A stretch of 64,000 bases of DNA from Yersinia alsatica (GCF_902170305.1 NZ_CABHWW010000009.1:186001-250000), one strand, 5' to 3'; positions 21,204 to 30,637 are shown, counted from the stretch's first letter. Notes: generated from the letters alone by a model not told the origin. Program-made: numbers and translations.

Positions 21204-21952
21204 GATGGATCTGGTTTGGTTGATATTGGTTCAGGTGATCGGGTTTGGTTGTCGGGTATGGAGCTTAGTTTCGGTTGATATTGGTTTAGTGATCTGATTC
21301 GGTTGACATAAGATTAGCGACAACCTTACCTCCGATGCCTCAACCGCCAAAGGGGTCACAAGCGCGTGACCCCTTGTGGAATCCCCGCGCTTGCGCACGT
21401 ATCGCTAGCCCACTGCGTGGGTGGCCCTCGACTCATCATTTCGCTGACGGTACGGTGTGATTCGCATCCCTGCTCAAGCACACCTCAACCCGCCGTCCAT
21501 GGCGGGTTGCCCTGGCTACACTCTTCACTCGGCTGCTCAAATGTGCTTTAAAAAATTAAAGTCAAAACCATGGTTTTGATTTTGAATTTCTCTTTTGACG
21601 TTGAGCGCAATCGGGAATATTGCCGACAAGGATGGAGGGTAGAGTGAGCCGCCATGGACGGCGGCGAAAAGCGCGCTCGGGCAAGGATGCCCGTCGCGCT
21701 GGCTCGTGAAGCCCGAAAGACGCAGGAGGTTTACCCGTAGGGCAATATTTCGCGCAAGGCGCGGGTGTTGGGCCGCCGCCTTGCGGCCCGACTCGGTTGA
21801 GGCTACGGAGAACAGGTATTCACTAAATGAATATCAACCGAAACCAGATCCATTTTTATATAAACAAAACCGGATCACCGGAATCAATATCAACCGAAAC
21901 CAGATCCATTTTTATATAAACAAAACCAGCTCACCTGAACCAATATCAACTT
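21204..21952. repeat. Structured non-coding repeat element, copy A
   Basis: A 750-bp element between mdtA and yegD, homologous over most of its length to copy B (58347-59150). Two 55-bp direct units on the left (GTTTCGGTTGATATTGGTT type, 21204-21310) face three 56-bp units in reverse orientation on the right (21831-21952). The core holds hairpins at 21350-21375, 21386-21399, 21409-21421, 21487-21508, 21648-21665, 21678-21693 and 21767-21792. A longer-range pair AATATTGCC (21616-21624) with GGCAATATT (21741-21749) encloses the 21648-21693 hairpins. Reading frames in it are not conserved as protein between copies. It ends at the yegD stop codon. I do not recognise the family; a structured RNA and a palindromic mobile element are both possible. 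Confidence 0.85.
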
Positions 21953-23305
21953 TTAACGAAAAAGCGTCTGCGCCCACCGCGCTAACCCTGCCGTCACGGA
22001 ACCAAAATCATTACCGCCGACTAATGGAATCCCCGGCAACTGCTGCTGCAAGGCTGCTCGCAATAATGGGGAACGCGCGCTGCCGCCAGTCAGATAAATC
22101 ACATCTGGCGTGATATGGCTGGTTGCCAGTGCCAGACTGACTTGCTCCTGAATCCGTTGCAGTGGCTGGGAAATCGATTCGGCCAGTTGCTGTTGGCTGA
22201 TGGTTTGCCCCAACTCTGGCTGAACAAAATCCAGTACCGTGGCGACTTGCGCTTGCTCAGACAGCGCAATTTTGCTCTCTTCTGCGGCGCGCACCAGACG
22301 GTAGCTCAGGCGCTGCTGATACACTTTTAACAGGCGCTCAACTTGCTGCGGATTTGCGGCGTCGCGAATCAAATCACGCAGGAAACGCCCATTGACGGTG
22401 CTATAGAAGTCGCTCTGCGCCGGAACATCGTTGGTGGCAACCGCATTCCAGTAAGGCAATGACGGCATGGCAATGCCTTTTTCGGTCTCGCTGCCCAGTC
22501 CAAACAGTGGCATCAGTTGCTTAAAGGCTAACATAATATCCAGATCATTACCCCCGACGCGGCAGCCACTGTGACCCAACAGACTTTGTTGACGATCGGC
22601 CATACCTTGCCATTTTGGCCCCATCAGCAGCACTGAGCAGTCGGTAGTCCCCCCGCCGATATCCACCACCAGCACGGTTTTCTCTGTCGTTAATGTGGCT
22701 TCAAAGTCTAGCCCCGCAGCGACCGGCTCAAACTGGAAGGCGATATCACGAAAACCGGCACGTTGCGCGGCACGCAGTAAGATACCTTCAGCTTGTCGGT
22801 TGGCCTCTTCACCACCGGAACCCTGAAAGTTAACTGGGCGGCCAATGACAGTTTGGCTGATTTCTGCTGCCAACACGGATTCTGCCTGACGTTTAATATG
22901 GAACATCATGGCACAGACCAAGTCTTCAAACAGCGCCAACTGCTGAGGTTTCAAGCCATTAGCACCCAAAAAAGATTTAGGAGATTTAACAAAGTAAACT
23001 TCTTCGGGGTCTTCGATATATTGGGCTAATGCCGATAAGCCGAACATCAGGCTATCGGCAGACACCGGAATATCTTCTTCGCGATTGAACGCCATGGCCC
23101 GGCGTAATAGTTGCTGGTTTTCGTCACTGCCTGTTGGCACTTGCCAATAGCGGTGCAGGCACTCACTTACGGCTTCACGAGTGGGCGCACACAGCATGGA
23201 TGGCAAATAGACGTCATTATTTTCCAGCGTCAGCAATTCGGGAGCATTATCCCGCATCACGGCAACCGAGCAGTTTGCTGTGCCGTAGTCAAATCCAATG
23301 AACAT
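21953..23305 (-). CDS. yegD: Hsp70-family chaperone-like protein YegD
   Basis: A 450-residue actin/Hsp70-fold ATPase resembling only the nucleotide-binding half of DnaK. Phosphate motifs are MFIGFDYGTANCSVAV at the start, VVDIGGGTTDCSVLL near residue 210, and the adenosine motif VIYLTGGSARSPLL near 410. It lacks a DnaK-like substrate domain. The ATG at 23305 gives the E. coli length and has a GGGGAG ribosome-binding site 6 bases upstream. The stop codon abuts copy A of the structured repeat. Its physiological role is not established. Confidence 0.93.
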   Translation of the reverse strand: MFIGFDYGTANCSVAVMRDNAPELLTLENNDVYLPSMLCAPTREAVSECLHRYWQVPTGSDENQQLLRRAMAFNREEDIPVSADSLMFGLSALAQYIEDPEEVYFVKSPKSFLGANGLKPQQLALFEDLVCAMMFHIKRQAESVLAAEISQTVIGRPVNFQGSGGEEANRQAEGILLRAAQRAGFRDIAFQFEPVAAGLDFEATLTTEKTVLVVDIGGGTTDCSVLLMGPKWQGMADRQQSLLGHSGCRVGGNDLDIMLAFKQLMPLFGLGSETEKGIAMPSLPYWNAVATNDVPAQSDFYSTVNGRFLRDLIRDAANPQQVERLLKVYQQRLSYRLVRAAEESKIALSEQAQVATVLDFVQPELGQTISQQQLAESISQPLQRIQEQVSLALATSHITPDVIYLTGGSARSPLLRAALQQQLPGIPLVGGNDFGSVTAGLARWAQTLFR

Positions 23306-23375
23306 AATTGCTCCCCAGGCCAAATAAAAGGGGCCGACTTTACCCTAGAGTGAGCAGCGGAGCAATCGTCTCGGA

Positions 23376-26300
23376 TTACTTGATAGCGAAATAGCCACTA
23401 TTGAGTACTTCGGACAACGGTTGAGTACGACCAATAGTTTCGCCATCGGCTAAATCAACACCAATCGCAATCAACTTATTGAGGGTGGGAGGTAATTCTG
23501 CCGGGCCCGCCAGTGTGGCAATATTGGCCCGCTGTGCTGTGCCATTGATGATGGATACCAGCACTTCATCCATTTGATTGATATGAATATGAGCAATTAA
23601 CTCACTGTTAAATTTGAGGTAATTAATAGTGTGCTCCGCCAGTAACTCAAAATCATTGAGATTATGACCAAACTCTTTAACTATTAATTTGCAGCCCAAT
23701 TGTTGCAGTTTGGCGAGAAAATTCCCAATTGCAAACGGATATTGCAGCAAGGTGGACTCATCGACCATCCAATATAAACTTTGCGCTGGCAGCACAGTAT
23801 TTTGGACTAAGGCAAGAAGTGACTGGCGGAAATCTTCTTTAAGCAGAGCCACTTCGGACAGCGGAATAGCCAGTGCCAGCCCTTTGTGATTAATCGCCTC
23901 GGCTTGTTCCACTAGCAGTTGCTCGCATACCCAATTGTCGACTTTGGCCCGCAAATTATACAGCAATGCGGCTTCCTCAAATGCAGACTGACTGACAATG
24001 ATGCTCTGCGGCTGGTTAACCTCATAGCTGACCTGATAGAAGCATACCGACAGCGGCGTTTTAGGGGGCGCGGTTGGCGTGAGCTGTAGCGACAATTGGT
24101 TCTTGCTAAGAATATCTTCGATATCTTCTCTACTGAGCAGCTCGTGTTGCCGGGCCAGTAGCTGCTTTTGCCGTGGCTGATAGAGATAAACCTGCCCACG
24201 GCCACTGTGTTTGGCGGTGTAGCAGGCAATATCAGCCTGCGCCATAATTTCACTGCGCTGGCTGTTGCTGCTGCTAATTTGAGTCACTCCGGCACTGGCG
24301 CCTATACGATACAGCTTATTTTCCCAGTAGAAATGATAGCCATTGATCATGGATACCAGACTTTGAGTAATAGCTTTGGCGTGGGGGAGGGTGCAATTAA
24401 GCATTAGTAAGCCGAATTCATCACCACCCAGACGTGCAACACAATCACTGTTACGTAAATTCTGGCGCATTAACTGGCTGAGCTCTTTCAGCAAAGCATC
24501 CCCTGCTGGGTGCCCAGCCGAGTCATTAACTGCTTTAAAATAGTCCAAATCCAGGAAAGCCAGCGCATGCTGCTGGTTTTGGTCGACACTTTTCTGGATC
24601 GCCATTTTCAATTTATTTTCAAAATTGGCCCGGTTTGGCAAACCGGTCAGATTGTCATGTGACGCGCTATGGCTGAGTTTGCGCATCATGGCACGCGACT
24701 CGCCGACATCCTGGAAGACTAAAACGGCACCGACAATGCCCCCTTCCAGCGTTTTCAGCGGCGCTACCGACTCTTGAATGTCATAATACTGCCCATCACG
24801 ATGATGCAATACCATCGACTCATTCAGTGAAGAGTAAGGGCGGTGGGTCAGACAATGCTCTATCGGATTGTCAATTTCTGGCCCATCCACGCCATTGGTC
24901 AGCTTGATAATCTGGTTGATGGGCTGGCCTAGCGCGATGGTATTGGCCCAACCGGTCATTTTCTCCGCGACCGGATTCATAAAGGTAATTTTCATTTCCT
25001 GATCGGTACACACCACGGCCTCACCGATGGAATCGAGCGTAATATGCAGCCGCTCCTTCTCTTCGTGCAGGGCTTCCGTCAGGTTTCTGATTTCAGTCAT
25101 ATCCAAGGTGGTGCCAATCACGCGCTGAATATTGCCATTTTTATCGCACACGATATTGGCCTGATTACGCAGGTGGACAATATCGCCGTTCGGCAAAAGT
25201 AGGCGAAACTCCAGCCGGTAGGGCTGGCGTTGATTGAGTGCGGCATTGTATTCATTGACGACATAATTGAAATCTTCTGGATGAATATATTGCTGCCAGA
25301 TAGCCTCAGTCACCGGAGTATTCAGCGGAACATGGTAGAGTTCATACATCCGCTTATCCCAGCTGATCTGCTGTTTTTTCATATCTAATTCCCAGATACC
25401 AATGCCGCCCGCTTCATTGGCCAGGGTGATACGTTCCATCAAGCGCCGGTTGATGATTTCAGTCTTTTTCAGGTCATTGATATCTTCGACCTGAGAGATG
25501 TAATAGAGCGGCTGCTGCTCGTGATCCCGCACCACACTCACTACTAACAGCGCCCAGACTATCTCGCCATCACTGCGGATATAGCGCTTCTCCATCGAGT
25601 AGCTGGGGATACGGTCGTGATACAAATCATCCAGCAATTTCAGGTCGGCGGAGAGATCTTCCGGATGGGTAATCTGTTGGAAATTCAGAGTCAGTAAGGT
25701 TTCCTGACTGTAATCCAACAGTTTGCACAGCGCCTTATTTACCTGCATCCACTTGCCTTCCGGCGAGACCAGCGCCATGCCAATCGCCGAGTATTCCATG
25801 GCATTACGAAAGCGGTTTTCACTTTCAACGATATGCTCTTTTTCCATCCGGAACGAGTGCATCACCATGGCCATGGCATGTGGCGGAATAAGCACCATCA
25901 ATAGCGGAATAAAAGAGAATGCCTGTACCGACATTTTGGGATCAGCCGGCAATGTAAATAGGTTGAAATTGATCATCATCGCAATCAGCAATGTGGCCAG
26001 AAAACAGACAGTAAAGGTTTCAAAACGGGGCAGTCGAATAGAGGTCCAGATCAAGGCCATAATCACGAAAGTGAAGGGGAATGGGAGATAAATCAAACCG
26101 ATATAACAAGCGGTTAAGGATAATATCATCATCCACATCATATCGAATAGCGCTTTGGTTTTAGTCGCGATATTGAAGTAACCGCGGCGGTAAAGCAGGC
26201 CGACCGGCCCTAACGCCAGCATGCCGATGGCTTCGGACATAAACCATACTGTCAGTACTTGGGTGAAGTTCCCATTATGGGGCGACAAGTACCAGGCTGC

Positions 26301-26726
26301 CGCCAAACCACTCAATAGAGGGACAATAATGACGGTGCAAACCGAGAACTTGAGCCAACTGAACAGATTATTAAGCGGGTCTTTGGGTTGTAGAAGTTTG
26401 CGCAGTAACCATGCCCCCACCGCCGATTCTGCAAGATTGATAAATGTGAGTGGCAGCGGGAACCAACTGACGCCATATAAGATAAAATTAGCAGCAACAA
26501 TGCAGATTCCTGCGGCCAATAATTGTAGCGACCAGTAGCGTATAGGATGGTGGAATAAAGCCACCATCAATACGGCGGTCGGGAACCATAAAGGGGCTAG
26601 ATTTTCTGATTGTTCAGAGAGTCGGATACAAAAAATTGCGAGCAAAAACACTACTATACTAGTGATAGTAATGTGCAGAAGGGGCTTATTATCAGGTGTC
26701 GGTTTTTCAGCTGCGCTGAGATCCAT
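23376..26726 (-). CDS. dgcE: Diguanylate cyclase DgcE (YegE)
   Basis: A 1116-residue membrane c-di-GMP synthase. MASE1 membrane domain at about residues 20-290; three PAS/PAC domains follow (NAMEYSAIGMALVSPEG, LANEAGGIGIWELDM, TLDSIGEAVVC); GGDEF domain with the active-site motif RLGGDEFGLL and an LDLDYFKAVND metal site; C-terminal EAL-like domain that lacks the catalytic EAL/DDFGTG residues. E. coli DgcE has the same order and drives curli/cellulose control. I chose the ATG at 26726 (MDLSAAEKP), with AAGGCG upstream; an in-frame ATG 54 bases earlier has no visible ribosome-binding site. Confidence 0.93.
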   Translation of the reverse strand: MDLSAAEKPTPDNKPLLHITITSIVVFLLAIFCIRLSEQSENLAPLWFPTAVLMVALFHHPIRYWSLQLLAAGICIVAANFILYGVSWFPLPLTFINLAESAVGAWLLRKLLQPKDPLNNLFSWLKFSVCTVIIVPLLSGLAAAWYLSPHNGNFTQVLTVWFMSEAIGMLALGPVGLLYRRGYFNIATKTKALFDMMWMMILSLTACYIGLIYLPFPFTFVIMALIWTSIRLPRFETFTVCFLATLLIAMMINFNLFTLPADPKMSVQAFSFIPLLMVLIPPHAMAMVMHSFRMEKEHIVESENRFRNAMEYSAIGMALVSPEGKWMQVNKALCKLLDYSQETLLTLNFQQITHPEDLSADLKLLDDLYHDRIPSYSMEKRYIRSDGEIVWALLVVSVVRDHEQQPLYYISQVEDINDLKKTEIINRRLMERITLANEAGGIGIWELDMKKQQISWDKRMYELYHVPLNTPVTEAIWQQYIHPEDFNYVVNEYNAALNQRQPYRLEFRLLLPNGDIVHLRNQANIVCDKNGNIQRVIGTTLDMTEIRNLTEALHEEKERLHITLDSIGEAVVCTDQEMKITFMNPVAEKMTGWANTIALGQPINQIIKLTNGVDGPEIDNPIEHCLTHRPYSSLNESMVLHHRDGQYYDIQESVAPLKTLEGGIVGAVLVFQDVGESRAMMRKLSHSASHDNLTGLPNRANFENKLKMAIQKSVDQNQQHALAFLDLDYFKAVNDSAGHPAGDALLKELSQLMRQNLRNSDCVARLGGDEFGLLMLNCTLPHAKAITQSLVSMINGYHFYWENKLYRIGASAGVTQISSSNSQRSEIMAQADIACYTAKHSGRGQVYLYQPRQKQLLARQHELLSREDIEDILSKNQLSLQLTPTAPPKTPLSVCFYQVSYEVNQPQSIIVSQSAFEEAALLYNLRAKVDNWVCEQLLVEQAEAINHKGLALAIPLSEVALLKEDFRQSLLALVQNTVLPAQSLYWMVDESTLLQYPFAIGNFLAKLQQLGCKLIVKEFGHNLNDFELLAEHTINYLKFNSELIAHIHINQMDEVLVSIINGTAQRANIATLAGPAELPPTLNKLIAIGVDLADGETIGRTQPLSEVLNSGYFAIK

Positions 26727-26897
26727 ATAACGCCTTATTTTGCTCGCAAGTATTTTGATTGTGATAGAAAAATCCACCACATAGCAATATACCGTTTTTA
26801 AAATACGGTCATATTCAATAGTTTAGTATAGATGAGCATTGACGAGTGATATTCGGCTGCTCAATGCTTAATTAATTATTTTCTATTATCATCATTA

Positions 26898-28373
26898 TTA
26901 GACTAAGAATATGGTGGCGAGTCCCAGAAAGATGAAAAAGCCGCCAGTATCAGTGATTGCTGTGATCATGACACTGGAACCGATAGCCGGGTCTCGGCCT
27001 AGACGTGCCATTGTCATCGGGATAATGACCCCCATCAGCGCCGCCATTAGCAAATTAAGAATCATTGCCAATGTCATAACGCCCCCCATAGCAGGGTCGC
27101 CATAGAGCAGATAAGTGACCACGCCCATAATGCCGCCCCAAACCAAACCATTAATCAGCGCCACACCTAATTCTCTGAACATCAAGAATGTGATGTTACC
27201 TTGCTGGATATGATGCAAGGCCAAGGCACGCACAATCATGGTGATGGTCTGATTCCCGGTGTTACCGCCAATGCCGGCTACAATGGGCATTAAGGCGGCC
27301 AGAGCCACTAATTGCGAGATGGTATCCTCAAATAAACCAATAACCCTGGAGGCGACAAAAGCGGTACAAAGATTGATGGCCAGCCATGACCAACGGGTCC
27401 GCACGGCACGACCTACCGGGGAGAACACATCCTCTTCCGGGCTTAAGCCCCCCATCCGTCTTAAGGTGGTATCGCTCTCTTCATTGACCACGTCAACAAT
27501 TTCTTCGATGGTCAAACGGCCCATCAGTTTGCCTTTGGCATCAATGACTGCCGCACTGATTAAGTCATAACGTTCAAAAGCCCCAGCGGCATCTTCTGCT
27601 TTCTGTTCCGGCTGGAATGTTATTGGGTTGCTCTCCATCACCTGAAATACTTTAGTATCCAGTGAGTTGAGGAGAATAGCCGTCAATGGAAGTTCGCCGA
27701 GTAAGGTATTTTTACGGTCAACGACGAAGATTTTATCTGTGGCATCGGGAATATTTTTTCGATAGCGTAAATAGCGGTGTACCGTTCCCAGCGAGACATC
27801 AGCACGAACTGTCACTAATTCGAAATCCATCATCTGACCGACGGTATCCCGGCCATACTGGATAACTTCCCGTACGCGAGCCCGCTGATCCGGATCCAAT
27901 GAAGTGAGCAAACGGCCCATCAAGTTACGCGGCAAGTATTCAGCCAGATAAGCCTGTTCATCGACATGCAAGGTGCGCATGGCCTTTAACAGGTCTTTAT
28001 CGCTCATCTCTTTGATCAGCGTGTCCCACACCGTCTCAGAGACTTCGACCAGCGTTTGACCGCGTTTTTCGTTTTTGACTAACCGCCACAATGCCAGACG
28101 TTCATCATTGGGCAAGGCTTCCAGCAAGTCGGCAAGGTCAGCTGCGTGCAAGTCATCAAGCAGACTCTTGATTTCAATTTTTTTTTCTAGCAGATCCTCA
28201 TCACTGATGGTTTCCTTTTCACCCTGACGGCCAAGAATACCGTCAACTAAGGCTTTATCATTCAGTAATAGGGTAAGTATTCGGTTGCGTATTTCAGCCA
28301 GTTTTTTAGCGTTGTTTTTAGCTTTACTTTTTACCATGGCGGAAAGTGGCACAGGAGTTATTGGCACTGGCAT
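26898..28373 (-). CDS. mgtE: Magnesium transporter MgtE
   Basis: A 491-residue Mg2+ channel/transporter. N-terminal regulatory MgtE_N domain (LLDDLHAADLADLLEALPNDERLALW), a pair of CBS domains (about residues 170-290), then five membrane spans with GGNTGNQTITMIVRALAL, the family's pore signature. I chose the ATG at 28373 (MPVPITPV), preceded by AAGGA; a longer in-frame start exists. It is not in E. coli K-12 at this place. An ERIC fragment and a large palindrome lie in its upstream region, where a Mg2+-responsive leader could also sit; I see no recognisable riboswitch. Confidence 0.9.
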   Translation of the reverse strand: MPVPITPVPLSAMVKSKAKNNAKKLAEIRNRILTLLLNDKALVDGILGRQGEKETISDEDLLEKKIEIKSLLDDLHAADLADLLEALPNDERLALWRLVKNEKRGQTLVEVSETVWDTLIKEMSDKDLLKAMRTLHVDEQAYLAEYLPRNLMGRLLTSLDPDQRARVREVIQYGRDTVGQMMDFELVTVRADVSLGTVHRYLRYRKNIPDATDKIFVVDRKNTLLGELPLTAILLNSLDTKVFQVMESNPITFQPEQKAEDAAGAFERYDLISAAVIDAKGKLMGRLTIEEIVDVVNEESDTTLRRMGGLSPEEDVFSPVGRAVRTRWSWLAINLCTAFVASRVIGLFEDTISQLVALAALMPIVAGIGGNTGNQTITMIVRALALHHIQQGNITFLMFRELGVALINGLVWGGIMGVVTYLLYGDPAMGGVMTLAMILNLLMAALMGVIIPMTMARLGRDPAIGSSVMITAITDTGGFFIFLGLATIFLV

Positions 28374-28388
28374 AGTGTGTCCTTGATT

Positions 28389-28525
28389 CGAAATATACCC
28401 TTCATCTTTCAAGTCGCAGGTGTGTGGCTACAGTCAATGACTCGGCCCTTCTCTAAGTCTCACCTCGGCAAACCGCAAAATATGCTGAGTATTTGCGTTG
28501 GAGGTGGCTAAGGGCGCTGAACACG
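28389..28525. repeat. ERIC end fragment fused to an unrelated imperfect palindrome
   Basis: 28391-28425 matches the ERIC outer end (TACCCTTCATCTTTCAAG), but no core follows. From 28444 to 28516 lies a separate dyad: GCCCTT and CACCTC on the left pair with GAGGTG and AAGGGC on the right, with an inner CCGCAAAATA/TATTTGCG pairing around TGCTGAG. It lies between yfgG (3' end) and mgtE (5' end) and could be a terminator-like or repeat structure. I do not recognise the family. Confidence 0.5.
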
Positions 28526-28529
28526 ACTT

Positions 28530-28721
28530 TTATGGGCTGAGATCAGTCTCATGCGGGCCCGCAGGCTCGCCTTCTACAGTCTGCTCAAGCTGCTGTGATT
28601 GCCGACGCTCCTGATGGTGGGACATAGACGCAATCCCCGCATACAATAAACGGCCAAATAGAATGAGAAAACTCACCAGCAAGATGATTTTTGTTAGCTG
28701 TGTTGATGGCCTTCTTTTCAT
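28530..28721 (-). CDS. yfgG: Small membrane protein YfgG (DUF2633)
   Basis: A 63-residue protein with one membrane span (about residues 9-30, KIILLVSFLILFGRLLYAG) and a polar C-terminal tail rich in Gln and Glu. It resembles E. coli YfgG, also encoded near ppx, which has been connected to nickel/cobalt stress. The ATG at 28721 has AAGGAG directly upstream; that ribosome-binding site sits at the outer end of an ERIC array. The function is not established. Confidence 0.75.
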   Translation of the reverse strand: MKRRPSTQLTKIILLVSFLILFGRLLYAGIASMSHHQERRQSQQLEQTVEGEPAGPHETDLSP

Positions 28722-28730
28722 AATCTCCTT

Positions 28731-29062
28731 GCCCTTCGTCCTTGGTGCTGCAGCGGTGTTAGCTGCTCTCACTCACCCGAATCACTGACTGGAGTCAGCT
28801 CATCGGGATTTGTTCGCTTGCTGCCTTGCTGCAATCCCAATGACTTTGGGCAAGCCCTTCGTCTTTGGCGCAGTGGCGGTGTTGGCTGCTTTCACTTACT
28901 CGAATCACTGACTGGAGTCAGCTCATCGGGATTTGCTCGCTTGCTGCCTTGCTGCAACCTCAATGACTTTGGGCAAGCCCTTCGTCTTTGGCGCAGTGGC
29001 GGTGCTAGCTGCTTTCACTCACCCGAATCACTGACTGGAGTCAGCTTATCGGGATTTGTTCT
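28731..29062. repeat. Array of three tandem ERIC elements, yfgG-ppx gap
   Basis: Three head-to-tail copies with an exact 123-bp period (shared GAATCACTGACTGGAGTCAG at 28779, 28902 and 29025). The third is cut short and ends 3 bp before the ppx stop codon. The copies resemble one another more than other ERICs in the window. Frames such as 28818-29117 that cross the array are artefacts of the repeat. Confidence 0.9.
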
Positions 29063-29064
29063 CA

Positions 29065-30627
29065 TTATGCTTTCGGCGCGTCGGCTTCAGTATCTTCCGC
29101 TGCTTCTTCTTCAATAATCAGTTTCCAGCCAACCACATCGTCCCAATATGCCTGCTCGCGCTCAAAATCCAGTTGCACCAGATTATTTTGCGCCAGATAA
29201 CCGGCAGGGAAACGCAGTGTCCAGTGACCATCATCAGTTATCAGTCGCAGACTTTCTGGCGTAGTCGTCGATTGGCGCTGATTGTTCAGTAAAGTACTCA
29301 AACGTAATAGCTGAATTAACGGCAAATAGTACTTTTTCTTGAATAAATTCAGACGCGGCAACTCATCGAGCTTAATCCCTTTACGGTGCATTCTCACCAA
29401 GGTTGCCAGCAATAATTGCTGCTCTTGATTAAAGCCCGGCAAGTTAGTGTTTTGCAGAATATAAGCCGAATGACGGTGCATCCCGCTGTGATTAATGCTC
29501 AGGCCAACTTCATGCAGCATCGCCGCCCATCTTAACAATGCTTCCAACTGCGGTTGTACCAGCTTGGAGTTCTGCGCCAACCATTGAGTGTAAAGCTGCT
29601 CGGTGGTTTCCAACACTCGGCGTGCCTGTTCCCGGTCAATGTTATAGTGCTCGGCCAGACTTTTGGCTGTGCGCTGACGGATATCCTGGTGGCGGAAACG
29701 GCCTTCCATTTCATACAGAACGCCCTCACGCAGCGCACCATCGGATAAACGTAACTCTTTGACAGCTAAGGCATCGAATACACCACACAAGATAGCCAGC
29801 CCCGGCACAAATACCGACTGACGATCTTCTGATAACCCCGGCAGACTCAGTGCGGAGAAATGTTTGAATTGCAGCACTTGATCAACCAGCATCTCAAGGC
29901 GTTCTGGCGTGATCAAACCATCTTTCTCGCCCATCTCCACCAACACTTCATAGGTGGCCTTGATAGTGCCGGATGCGCCAAGCGCATATTGCCAACCTTG
30001 AATCCGATATTGCCACGCCAGATTTTCCAGCTTTTGGGCCGCAGCCAAGCGCGCGCGCTTGAAATTCACTTTACTGATTTCGCCATGCGGGAAGAACTGT
30101 TGAGCAAAGCTGACACAGCCCATGCGGCGGCTTTCTACCAGCAATGGCTCAAAATCCTCGCCAATAACCAACTCGGTTGAACCGCCACCGATATCAATCA
30201 CCAGCTTGCGGCCTTTCTCCGGCTGAGTATGTTCGACGCCCATAAAAATCAGACGTGCCTCTTCCTGACCGGAAATGATTTCAATCGGGTAGGGAATCAC
30301 TTCGGCTGCGCGCTTGAGGAAGGTTTCCGCGTTAGCGGCTTGTCGCAATGAATGAGTACCGACGATGCAGACGTTATCGGGTGAGAAACCCTGCAAACGC
30401 TCAGCAAACAGTGCCAGACAAGCCAGCCCCCGCTCAATAGCTTCTTCGCTGAGCATATTATTGCTATCCAGACCATCAGCCAGATGCACGCGCTGCTTCA
30501 GGCGCCCCAAAACCTGCAAAGCACCGTTGACGACGCGGGCAATTACCATATGGAAACTGTTTGAACCCAAGTCGATAGCTGCAATTTCTTGCGGTTTTGT
30601 GGTAGTCGAATTGTTGGTTAGCGGCAT
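29065..30627 (-). CDS. ppx: Exopolyphosphatase Ppx
   Basis: A 520-residue exopolyphosphatase/GppA-family enzyme that releases phosphate from the ends of polyphosphate. The actin-like fold motifs are [17 protein letters not shown] near the N-terminus and [15 protein letters not shown] near residue 145; an HD-like C-terminal domain follows ([19 protein letters not shown]). It overlaps no gene but lies 10 bp after ppk in the ppk-ppx operon, so polyphosphate synthesis and breakdown are co-transcribed. The downstream edge is an ERIC array. Confidence 0.95.
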   Translation of the reverse strand: MPLTNNSTTTKPQEIAAIDLGSNSFHMVIARVVNGALQVLGRLKQRVHLADGLDSNNMLSEEAIERGLACLALFAERLQGFSPDNVCIVGTHSLRQAANAETFLKRAAEVIPYPIEIISGQEEARLIFMGVEHTQPEKGRKLVIDIGGGSTELVIGEDFEPLLVESRRMGCVSFAQQFFPHGEISKVNFKRARLAAAQKLENLAWQYRIQGWQYALGASGTIKATYEVLVEMGEKDGLITPERLEMLVDQVLQFKHFSALSLPGLSEDRQSVFVPGLAILCGVFDALAVKELRLSDGALREGVLYEMEGRFRHQDIRQRTAKSLAEHYNIDREQARRVLETTEQLYTQWLAQNSKLVQPQLEALLRWAAMLHEVGLSINHSGMHRHSAYILQNTNLPGFNQEQQLLLATLVRMHRKGIKLDELPRLNLFKKKYYLPLIQLLRLSTLLNNQRQSTTTPESLRLITDDGHWTLRFPAGYLAQNNLVQLDFEREQAYWDDVVGWKLIIEEEAAEDTEADAPKA

Positions 30628-30637
30628 AGTTTTAGCC

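Noticed and set aside
21303-21308. TTGACA in the element as a -35 promoter box
   Set aside because: No -10-like hexamer lies 16-18 bases downstream in either copy (CTTACC, CTCACC).
21366-22113. Frames of 61 and 135 codons in element copy A as possible proteins
   Set aside because: The corresponding stretch in copy B differs by amino-acid-changing substitutions that preserve hairpins, no ribosome-binding sites are evident, and the longer frame runs into the antisense of yegD.
28818-29117. 99-codon repetitive open frame
   Set aside because: It arises because the 123-bp ERIC period is a multiple of three; its repeats are the ERIC repeats.
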